Positions 1 to 4,983 of a DNA stretch of 5,912 bases are shown in pieces. The notes beneath the pieces were generated by a model. The model did no database searches and was not told the DNA's origin. It worked only from the letters and a program-made list of their open reading frames with translations. Position numbers and translations under genes: made by a program. Within the stretch, counting starts at the first letter, position 1; the number at the start of each line of letters is the position of its first letter. Origin of the DNA: Holophagaceae bacterium (lineage in GTDB: Bacteria > Acidobacteriota > Holophagae > Holophagales > Holophagaceae); contig DPRT01000070.1 of the NCBI GenBank assembly GCA_003538615.1, positions 18,739 to 24,650 on the forward strand, given 5' to 3'.

Positions 1-236
1 TCGCCGATGCTGCCCACGGTGCGGGCCATGTTCTCTTCGAGGATGGTGCCCTTCATGAGCTTGATGAGGGCCATGCCGATGACCGCCGCAGGGTAGGTGG
101 CGGCGATGGTCATGCCGGCCTTCAACCCGAGGTAGGCGTTGGCGGAACCCAGCACCACGGCCATGACGAGGCCGATGAGCACCGCACGCAGGGAGAACTC
201 CCGCATGTTCTGGTCGGATGGGACAAAAGGTTGCAT
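1..236 (-). CDS. OPT family oligopeptide transporter, N-terminal part
   Basis: This gene runs off the left edge; only its first 78 codons are visible. The product is an inner-membrane protein of the OPT family, whose members import oligopeptides or metal chelates by secondary transport. The first 15 or so residues are polar and are followed by a long hydrophobic stretch containing NAYLGLKAGMT (residues 33-43), then a second hydrophobic segment and KGTILEEN (62-69). This NAYLGLKAGMT-like N-terminus is characteristic of bacterial OPT proteins. The ATG at 236-234 is supported by AGGAG on the minus strand (complement of 242-246), five bases upstream. The gene is transcribed divergently from the RNA methyltransferase gene, so the two are separate units. 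The substrate cannot be told from this fragment. The family call is firm for the piece seen. Confidence 0.88.
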   Translation of the reverse strand, partial: MQPFVPSDQNMREFSLRAVLIGLVMAVVLGSANAYLGLKAGMTIAATYPAAVIGMALIKLMKGTILEENMARTVGSIG

Positions 237-319
237 CGATGCTCCTGAAAAGGCGCGAAGGTGGGAAAAGGAAGCCGGATGGAGCGGATAGTCTAATACA
301 TTGCCGACGGCCCCATCCC
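237..319. promoter_or_regulatory. Divergent intergenic region with probable back-to-back promoters
   Basis: This 83-base spacer lies between two outward-facing genes and should carry promoters for both. Its only AT-rich patch is about 288-303. On the plus strand TCTAAT (292-297) matches five of six bases of a sigma-70 -10 box and would start transcription about 15 bases before the methyltransferase ATG. No TTGACA-like -35 box lies at the right distance. On the minus strand the same patch gives only weak -10 candidates. The minus-strand ribosome binding site AGGAG is the complement of 242-246. The promoter assignment is inference from position and a weak match. Confidence 0.35.
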
Positions 320-1084
320 ATGCCCATCCTCACCAGCAAGGCCAATCCCCGCTTCAAGGCGCTCCAGACCCGGCTGAAGGCCGGGGGCCAGCGTCGTGAA
401 GCCACGCTGCTGCTGGGCGGGAAGCTCATCGAAACCTGGGCCGGGGCCCGACAGACCGCTGCCGGGAAACGGCTGCGTCCTGCCCTCTGGCTGCGGCTGG
501 AACAGACCGATCCCCACCCCCTGGAGATGGCCCTGGGCCTCGACACCCTGGTGCTGGGCGAGGCCCTCATGCGGGAACTGGCGGACGCGGGCAGTCCCCC
601 GGACCATGCCCTGGTCATGGACCTGGGCCCCGAGCCCTCCGGGCCCCTGGCCCCGCGCACCATCGGCGCCTGGGGCATCCAGGATCCGGGCAACCTGGGC
701 GCCATCCTCCGCAGCGCCGCCGCCTTCGGCTTCCAGGAGGCCCTGCTGGGGCCCGGCTGCGCCGACCCCTTCCATCCCAAGGCCCTGCGGGGCAGCATGG
801 GCGCCGCCTTCCTCCTGCCCCTCCGGCGGGTGGCGGCGCTGACACCCGATGCCGGACGCTGGTACGTCCTGGATGGCGGCCCGGGCGCCCTGCCCCTGGC
901 GCAAGCGGACCTGTCCGCCCCCCTGCGCCTCTGGGTGGGCAACGAGGGGCATGGCTGGCAGGGTGTGGCCCTGCCCGAGGGTGTGCAGCGCCTCGCCATT
1001 CCCATCCAGGGGCTCGAGAGTCTCAACGCCGCCGTGGCCGCGGGCATCGCGTGCTACGAAGTGGCCAGAAGGATTGGCCGTTGA
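320..1084 (+). CDS. SpoU/TrmH family RNA 2'-O-methyltransferase
   Basis: This 254-residue protein is predicted to methylate a ribose 2'-OH in tRNA or rRNA using S-adenosylmethionine, in the cytoplasm. The C-terminal half carries the three SPOUT (trefoil-knot) motifs. Motif 1 is DPGNLGAILRSA (122-133) with Asn125 and the probable catalytic Arg131. Motif 2 is WVGNEGHGW (205-213). Motif 3 is IPIQGLESLNAAVA (227-240), which forms the cofactor-binding knot. ALRGSMGA (155-162) is also typical. The N-terminal 110 residues resemble the substrate-binding domain of RlmB/TrmH-like enzymes. An upstream in-frame ATG at 218 would add 34 residues, but that extension is low-complexity, overlaps the divergent transporter gene and does not resemble the family; ATG 320 begins a normal SKANPRFKAL segment. 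There is no clear Shine-Dalgarno before 320, so a short-leader or leaderless message is possible. The exact RNA target cannot be assigned. It is the first gene of a four-gene operon. Confidence 0.9.
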   Translation: MPILTSKANPRFKALQTRLKAGGQRREATLLLGGKLIETWAGARQTAAGKRLRPALWLRLEQTDPHPLEMALGLDTLVLGEALMRELADAGSPPDHALVMDLGPEPSGPLAPRTIGAWGIQDPGNLGAILRSAAAFGFQEALLGPGCADPFHPKALRGSMGAAFLLPLRRVAALTPDAGRWYVLDGGPGALPLAQADLSAPLRLWVGNEGHGWQGVALPEGVQRLAIPIQGLESLNAAVAAGIACYEVARRIGR

Positions 1085-2586
1085 AGATTCCCTCGCTCCT
1101 CCACCCCCTCAGCGCCCTGATCCTGGCCGGGATCTTCGTCCTGGCCTTCCGCTTCCCCGGGGCCCTGGGCGGCTGGCTGGAGCCGGCCATGGCCCTGCTC
1201 TTCCCCCTGCTGCTGCTGGACGGGTTGTTCAAGGGGCGCCACGCCTTCTGGACCTGGGCCACCCTCCTGGCGGGACTCGTCCTGCTCTACCTCTGGGTGC
1301 CCCAGACCCTCGCCAGCAAGGGAGGCCTCCCCTTCGGCCTGGCCCTGCTGGGGATGATCCTGCTGGGCCTCTGGGAGGCCACGGGGCTCTGGCTGGTGGC
1401 CACCGGCTCCCGCTGGGCCTCCCGCCGGGCCGGTCCCCTGGGCGCCGCCTGCGCGGCGGGCCTCCTTCTGCTGGTCTGGGAGACCTGGGGCTTCCACGTC
1501 TATCCCTGGACCTGGGGCGCGGCCTTCGGAGCCCTGCCCTGGGCGGCCCGCGCCGCCGCCTTCCTGGGCGCCTCGGGCCTGTCGGCCCTGGCCTGGGCCG
1601 CGGGGGCCTGGGCCGCGGCCACCCTCGCCGGGGGCGGCTCCCTTCGCCGGGCCATGGCGGGCCCCGGCCTGGCTGTTGTGTTCCTCATCCTTGCGGGGGG
1701 CGCCTGGCACCTGCTGCCCCGGGAGGCCGAGCGACGGCTCGATGTGGCCATGATCCAGCCCAACTTCCCCCCCGGCCAGCGCTGGCTGGGCATGGAAGCC
1801 GAGATGTGGCGGCGCAGCGATGCGCTGCTGAAGGCCCAGGGATGGCCCCGGCCCGGGCGGGCCACCCTCCTGCTCTGGCCGGAAAGCTCGATCCTGGGCC
1901 GGGATGACCGCCACGCCGATGCGCGCCTGTCCGCCGAGGCCGCCTCCCGCGGCGTGGCCTGGCTCTTCGGCACCGAGGGCGGCCCCTACAACCTGGTGCG
2001 GGGCGAGGCGGCGGGCCGCCCCATGTTCCTCTTCGCCAAGACGGAACCCATGCCCTTCGGCGAACGCACGCCGGGCCCGGCGGGCTTCCGCCGCTGGATG
2101 GACCAGCGGCTGGGCTTCGTCTCCCAGGAGGCCGGGGAGCTGACCGGAAGCTGTGCCTTCAGCATCCTCTCGCCCTCAGGCGAGGTGCGCGTCCATCCCC
2201 TCATCTGCAGCGAGGCCCTCCTGCCCGGGCGCACCCGCCGGGGCCTGGCCCTGGGCCGGGCGGACCTGCTGGCCAACCACACCAACGATGGCTGGTTCGA
2301 CCGCAGCATCGCCACGGATCTCCACGCGGCCCAGATCCGCCTGCGGGCCCCGGAACTGGGCGTACCCCTGCTGCGGGCCACCCTATCAGGCAAGTCCGGC
2401 GTGTTCCGCGAGGATGGCAGCTTCGAGCTCTGGGGCGAGCCCCTCAGCGAAGGCGCCTACGCGGTGCCCCTGCAGTGGCGGCCGGTGCGCACCCCGGCCC
2501 GGTCCGCCTGGCTGGTGCCGCTCCTCATGGTCCTGCTGCTCGGGGGCCTGCTGGTAGGATGGAGGGCCCACCCCAGGAAAACCTGA
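1081..2586 (+). CDS. lnt: Apolipoprotein N-acyltransferase Lnt
   Basis: Lnt adds the third acyl chain to the N-terminal cysteine of lipoproteins at the inner membrane, the last step of lipoprotein maturation. The 501-residue length is close to that of E. coli Lnt. Residues 1-210 form several hydrophobic segments, including the family-like YPWTWGAAFG (141-150). Residues 220-460 are a nitrilase-type (CN hydrolase) periplasmic domain, and 476-494 is a C-terminal membrane helix. The catalytic triad is visible: Glu268 in WPES, Lys320 in FLFAKTEPMPFGE, and Cys376 in LICSE. Glu328 of PFGE and NHTNDGWF (399-406) are also conserved features. I chose TTG 1081 as start because AGAAGGA (1067-1073) sits seven bases upstream and the codon overlaps the previous stop as TTGA. 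The alternative GTG at 1051 has no ribosome binding site and lies deeper in the upstream gene. Identification is firm; the start is likely. Confidence 0.93.
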   Translation: MKIPSLLHPLSALILAGIFVLAFRFPGALGGWLEPAMALLFPLLLLDGLFKGRHAFWTWATLLAGLVLLYLWVPQTLASKGGLPFGLALLGMILLGLWEATGLWLVATGSRWASRRAGPLGAACAAGLLLLVWETWGFHVYPWTWGAAFGALPWAARAAAFLGASGLSALAWAAGAWAAATLAGGGSLRRAMAGPGLAVVFLILAGGAWHLLPREAERRLDVAMIQPNFPPGQRWLGMEAEMWRRSDALLKAQGWPRPGRATLLLWPESSILGRDDRHADARLSAEAASRGVAWLFGTEGGPYNLVRGEAAGRPMFLFAKTEPMPFGERTPGPAGFRRWMDQRLGFVSQEAGELTGSCAFSILSPSGEVRVHPLICSEALLPGRTRRGLALGRADLLANHTNDGWFDRSIATDLHAAQIRLRAPELGVPLLRATLSGKSGVFREDGSFELWGEPLSEGAYAVPLQWRPVRTPARSAWLVPLLMVLLLGGLLVGWRAHPRKT

Positions 2587-3086
2587 TGGACCGCGATTTC
2601 CTCATACCAGCGCCCCTCTCGACACCCCACGGCACCGTGGCGTTTGCCGACGAGACCTGGAATGTGGATCCCCGCGAGCTTCAGATCTTCTTCCAGGCGG
2701 AGGAGGTCTACTGGACCGCGGACCGCACCATCGGGCAGTGGCGGCGCCTCCTGGCCTGCTCCCGCATGCTCACGGCCCGCCTGGTGCCCGAGGGCCACCG
2801 GGGCGGCCGCCTGGTGGGCGCCACCCGGCTCTGGTCCGATCACGCCTACGAAGCCAAGCTCTACGACGTGGTGACGGCCCGCGACCTGATGGGCCAGGGC
2901 ATCGCCACCGAGCTGGTGAAATGGGCGCTGCGCCATCCCTGGGCCGGCGAGGTGCAGCGCTACGTCCTCGAAACCCGGGATGCGGCGGCGTTCTACCCCC
3001 GCTTCGGATTCCGGATGGGCTCGGACGTCGACAGCTTCCACATGCGGGTGGGTGCCGCAGAGCTCCAGCAGCGGGGATTGCGATGA
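2586..3086 (+). CDS. GNAT family N-acetyltransferase
   Basis: This 166-residue protein is predicted to transfer an acetyl group from acetyl-CoA to an unknown amine. The GNAT fold is indicated by a beta-strand leading into an acetyl-CoA pyrophosphate loop and helix at KLYDVVTARDLMGQGIATEL (91-110), and by motif B at LETRDAAAFYPRFGF (128-142), where Tyr137 is the probable general acid. The N-terminal region has YWTADRTIGQWRRLL (42-56), resembling the YW..gRs segment of one widespread GNAT subgroup. An oddity is that the usual Arg/Gln three residues before the first loop glycine is Asp100, with Arg99 one place earlier. ATG 2586 overlaps the lnt stop (TGATG) and is preceded by AGGA at 2575-2578 with a seven-base spacer. 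An in-frame ATG at 2559 has no properly spaced ribosome binding site. The substrate cannot be inferred from the neighbours. Confidence 0.85.
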   Translation: MDRDFLIPAPLSTPHGTVAFADETWNVDPRELQIFFQAEEVYWTADRTIGQWRRLLACSRMLTARLVPEGHRGGRLVGATRLWSDHAYEAKLYDVVTARDLMGQGIATELVKWALRHPWAGEVQRYVLETRDAAAFYPRFGFRMGSDVDSFHMRVGAAELQQRGLR

Positions 3087-3706
3087 CGGAAACCATCCCT
3101 GGCCTGCCCGAAACCGCCCTGCAGCCCCTCATCCTGGCCAGCAGCAGCCCCCGCCGCCGCCACTGGCTGGAGGCCATGCGCATCCCCTTCGAGATCCAGA
3201 CCCCCCAGGTGGACGAGACGCCCCTGCTGGACGAGGAGCCTGGCGACCTGGTGCTGCGCCTGGCAGAGCTGAAGGCCGAGGTGGTGGCCCGGCGCAACCC
3301 GGGCCGCTGGGTCATGGCCGCCGATACGACGGTGGCCGTGGATCACCACACCCTGAACAAGCCCGAGGATGTGGAAGACGCCGTGCGGATGCTGACCCTC
3401 ATCCAGGGGCGGGCCCACCAGGTGCACACGGGCTTCTGTCTGCAGAAGAACGACACCGCCCACAGCTTCGTGGACACGGCCCAGGTGGTCTTCCGACCCC
3501 TGACGGAGGCCCAGATCCGCTGGTACATCGCCACCCGCGAACCCATGGACAAGGCGGGCTCGTACGCCATCCAGGGCATCGGGGCCCTCTTCATCGAGGG
3601 CGTGGAGGGCAGCTTCTCCACGGTCATGGGCCTGCCCGTGGAGCGCATGGGCGCCCTGTTCCTCCAGTTGGGCCTGCTGAAACCCTGGATGGGGTTCCCC
3701 AGGTAG
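3083..3706 (+). CDS. maf: Maf family nucleoside triphosphate pyrophosphatase (YhdE-type)
   Basis: Maf proteins hydrolyse non-canonical or pyrimidine nucleoside triphosphates to monophosphates, acting as cytoplasmic house-cleaning enzymes; overexpression in some bacteria blocks septation. The 207-residue protein carries the full signature: LASSSPRRR (18-26) for triphosphate binding, Lys64 in LAELKAE, AADTTVAVD (79-87) with catalytic-type Asp81, LNKPED (91-96) with Lys93, GRAHQVHTG (109-117), and EPMDKAGSYAIQG (153-165) followed by VMGLPV (181-186). The SPRR loop and DKAGxYxIQG segment match the dTTPase/UTPase (YhdE) subgroup rather than the m7GTP-specific YceF subgroup, which has SPWR and a different second segment. 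Specificity is thus an inference from family knowledge. The ATG overlaps the GNAT stop (ATGA), with CGGGGA at 3072-3077 as a modest ribosome binding site. This is the last gene of the operon. Confidence 0.92.
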   Translation: MTETIPGLPETALQPLILASSSPRRRHWLEAMRIPFEIQTPQVDETPLLDEEPGDLVLRLAELKAEVVARRNPGRWVMAADTTVAVDHHTLNKPEDVEDAVRMLTLIQGRAHQVHTGFCLQKNDTAHSFVDTAQVVFRPLTEAQIRWYIATREPMDKAGSYAIQGIGALFIEGVEGSFSTVMGLPVERMGALFLQLGLLKPWMGFPR

Positions 3707-3723
3707 GGTGGTCAGCCGCCCTG
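3704..3723 (+). terminator. Hairpin at the end of maf, without U-tract
   Basis: A hairpin overlaps the maf stop codon: bases 3705-3711 pair with 3716-3722 around a four-base loop (TCAG), including one G-U pair, and a U-G pair can extend it by one. No run of T follows, so it is not a canonical intrinsic terminator. It could mark a Rho-dependent end or protect the 3' end of the operon message. No better terminator was found before 3850. Confidence 0.3.
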
Positions 3724-3953
3724 AAAGCCTGAAATGGCTGGCAAAGATGAGGTTCCGGGAAGGAATCTCCGCAAGGGATCGGCTTCAGGATCACCGGGGG
3801 GCCCCGCCCCTGGGCCACCAGCCCTTCCCCTGGAGGAAATCGCTCTCATCCAAGGTGGCATAGATAGACCACCCAAAAATCCACTTAAGGCGCGGAACTG
3901 TCTCAGAAAAAATAGGTAAACAATCCAGTGACGGTGATCTATCATCGTGACTT

Positions 3954-4050
3954 GCGACACAATTCATCGAATGTCGCTCCAGTGTGACCCACGTCCTCTG
4001 GACTTCAATATTGTCATGTTTTTTCTTTAGACAATATCGAGCCGACATTC
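3954..4050 (+). promoter_or_regulatory. Nested inverted repeats: candidate operator or structured RNA leader
   Basis: Several inverted repeats nest in 97 bases. The outer pair is GAATGTCG (3969-3976) with CGACATTC (4043-4050), a perfect eight-base match. Inside it, 3978-3986 can pair with 3990-4002, giving nine pairs, one of them G-U, a three-base loop and a four-base bulge. Next to that, ATATTGTC (4008-4015) pairs perfectly with GACAATAT (4030-4037) across a 14-base T-rich loop. Together these would make a compact three-way junction if transcribed. GCGACA (3954-3959) can instead pair with TGTCGC (3972-3977), competing for the outer stem. As DNA, the same repeats could be operator half-sites. 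Function is inference; the repeats are directly visible. Confidence 0.4.
4008..4037. repeat. Perfect 8-bp inverted repeat with T-rich spacer
   Basis: The arms ATATTGTC (4008-4015) and GACAATAT (4030-4037) are separated by 14 bases containing a run of six T. The arm centres are 22 bases apart, about two helical turns, which would suit a dimeric DNA-binding regulator. The left arm also overlaps an eight-base palindrome, CAATATTG (4006-4013). It lies about 175 bases upstream of the actA start. Confidence 0.55.
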
Positions 4051-4067
4051 CCCGGGCGGAGGCGCCA

Positions 4068-4090
4068 CAGGTTGCGGGAATTCCCACCTG
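4068..4090 (+). repeat. Leader hairpin centred on GGGAATTCCC
   Basis: A perfect ten-base palindrome (4076-4085) is flanked by CAGGT (4068-4072) and ACCTG (4086-4090), which are also complementary. The only interruption is three bases (TGC, 4073-4075) on the left side. As RNA it would form a five-pair stem, a three-base bulge, a three-pair stem and an AAUU loop. It sits about 120 bases before actA, probably in its leader. It may be an operator or an mRNA hairpin; there is no T-run after it, so it is not a terminator. Confidence 0.4.
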
Positions 4091-4210
4091 CCCCTCCGGT
4101 GCGTGCCAGAATCTCCGCGGCACCCTCCATACCAGTCCGGCGTCCAACCGTCCTAACCGCTCCCGATGGCCCTCGCCTCTTCGTGGATCCGCACTTTCCA
4201 GGGGTTGTGC

Positions 4211-4774
4211 ATGCATCGATTCGACCGAGCATTCCGCTTCGTCCTGCCGGCCGGGGCCCTGGCGGTCCTCCTCACGGTGGTTTCCGTGGGCTGGATCACC
4301 CAGCCGGACCGCTTCGCCAAGGGCTATGCCCCCGAGCAGCCCATCCCCTTCTCCCACCAGCTCCACGCCGGCACCCTCAAGATGGAGTGCCAGTACTGCC
4401 ACTCGGGCGTGGACAAGTCCCGGCACGCGGGCATCCCCAGCGTCGACCTGTGCATGGGCTGCCACAAGGTCACCAAGACCGACCGGCCCGCCATCCAGAA
4501 GCTCGCCAGGATCGCCGCCTCCGGCGAGCCACTGCCCTGGCAGCGGGTCCACACCCTGCCCGACCACGTCTTCTTCGACCACCGGCCCCATGTGAACGCG
4601 GGCATCGCCTGCCAGAGCTGCCACGGCGAGGTGCAGACCATGAAGGTGATCACCCGGGAGATGGGCATGCGCATGGGCAACTGCCTGGCCTGCCACCGGG
4701 CTCCCCATGCCGCCCTGCCCGCGGGCTCCAAGATCACCCGGGGCGCCGAGCACTGCGCCGCCTGCCACCGCTAG
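4211..4774 (+). CDS. actA: Alternative complex III pentaheme cytochrome c subunit ActA
   Basis: ActA is the membrane-anchored multiheme cytochrome of alternative complex III, which oxidises quinol and passes electrons to periplasmic carriers or an oxidase. The 187-residue protein has an N-terminal hydrophobic segment (about 10-29) with basic residues before it, acting as a signal anchor. Five CxxCH heme sites follow at 60-64, 81-85, 134-138, 158-162 and 182-186, the number known for ActA. Family-like segments include IPFSHQLHAGTLKMECQYCH (45-64), LPWQRVHTLPDHVFFDH (108-124) and MGNCLACHR (155-163). ATG 4211 is preceded by AGGGG (4200-4204) with a six-base spacer. An in-frame ATG at 4166 adds 15 residues, lacks a ribosome binding site and spoils the short basic N-terminus. 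This is the first gene of the operon, 16 bases before the next ORF. Confidence 0.92.
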   Translation: MHRFDRAFRFVLPAGALAVLLTVVSVGWITQPDRFAKGYAPEQPIPFSHQLHAGTLKMECQYCHSGVDKSRHAGIPSVDLCMGCHKVTKTDRPAIQKLARIAASGEPLPWQRVHTLPDHVFFDHRPHVNAGIACQSCHGEVQTMKVITREMGMRMGNCLACHRAPHAALPAGSKITRGAEHCAACHR

Positions 4775-4790
4775 GTCTGGAGATCCGACG

Positions 4791-4979
4791 ATGGCCGATG
4801 TGAACCGCAAGCCGATCCTCGACCGGGCCACCGCGCTGCTGGCGGGCCCCTTCCTCCTGGGGCAGCGCGCCCTGGGCCTGGCCTTCCTGAAGGAGGAGGG
4901 GCCGCCGGGGCCGCCCCCGGACGCCGCCACCCGCATCTCCATCACGCCCCCTGACCACGCCATCAAGCGCCGCGGATGA
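4791..4979 (+). CDS. Small ORF of unknown function between actA and actB
   Basis: I do not recognise this 62-residue product. It is probably real: ATG 4791 has GGAG (4779-4782) eight bases upstream, it fills the gap between actA and actB almost exactly (16 bases before, 4 bases after), and its codons follow the GC-rich style of its neighbours. The protein has a polar N-terminus (MADVNRKPILDR) and a moderately hydrophobic stretch at 13-33. Gln25 and Arg26 break that stretch, suggesting an amphipathic helix rather than a clear membrane span. A Pro/Gly-rich turn (37-44) and a basic end (KRRG) follow. It has no cysteine, so no heme or Fe-S ligation by Cys, and no obvious signal peptide. It may be a small accessory or assembly factor of the complex, by position only. 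Confidence 0.65.
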   Translation: MADVNRKPILDRATALLAGPFLLGQRALGLAFLKEEGPPGPPPDAATRISITPPDHAIKRRG

Positions 4980-4983
4980 TCCG

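Larger units (their letters stand above)
3707..4210 (+). other. 504-base non-coding region upstream of the ACIII operon
   Basis: No convincing gene lies here; ORFs on either strand lack family resemblance and normal codon choice. Three parts can be told apart. Bases 3707-3850 are GC-rich and hold the maf hairpin and a G/C block (3794-3811). Bases 3850-4040 are clearly AT-richer, with A-runs (3875-3879, 3907-3912), a T-run (4019-4024) and many inverted repeats. These include GGTGG/CCACC at 3854-3858/3869-3873, and TCCAGTG occurs twice (3924-3930 and 3978-3984). Bases 4041-4210 are GC-rich again and probably form the 5' leader of actA. No sigma-70 -35/-10 pair could be placed with confidence. 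The probable role is promoter and control region for the act operon. Confidence 0.6.

Noticed and set aside
849..1907. 352-codon plus-strand open frame across the methyltransferase/lnt junction
   Set aside because: It is out of frame with both well-supported genes and gives a Pro/Gly/Arg-rich product typical of a shifted GC-rich frame.
3734..3919. Small plus-strand ORF (61 codons) after maf
   Set aside because: It has no ribosome binding site, its codon choice is unlike the neighbouring genes, and it crosses into the AT-rich repeat region.
3712..3960. Minus-strand ORF (82 codons) in the intergenic region
   Set aside because: The product changes from hydrophobic to Gly/Pro-rich without any recognisable domain, and there is no ribosome binding site.
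3978..4025. Intrinsic terminator made of the 3978-4002 hairpin and the T-run at 4019-4024
   Set aside because: The T-run starts 16 bases after the stem, too far for a canonical intrinsic terminator.
4011..4038. TTGTCA as a sigma-70 -35 box with a -10 box near 4033-4038
   Set aside because: The best hexamer at a permitted spacing matches only three of six -10 positions; the sequence is better explained as an inverted-repeat arm.
4060..4076. Sigma-54-like promoter (AGGCGCC...TTGCGG)
   Set aside because: The GG and GC elements are one base too far apart for the strict -24/-12 spacing, and the -24 element matches poorly.
3707..4210. CRISPR array, tRNA, insertion sequence or attachment site in the large gap
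   Set aside because: There are no regularly spaced direct repeats, no cloverleaf, no transposase fragment and no terminal repeats with target duplication.
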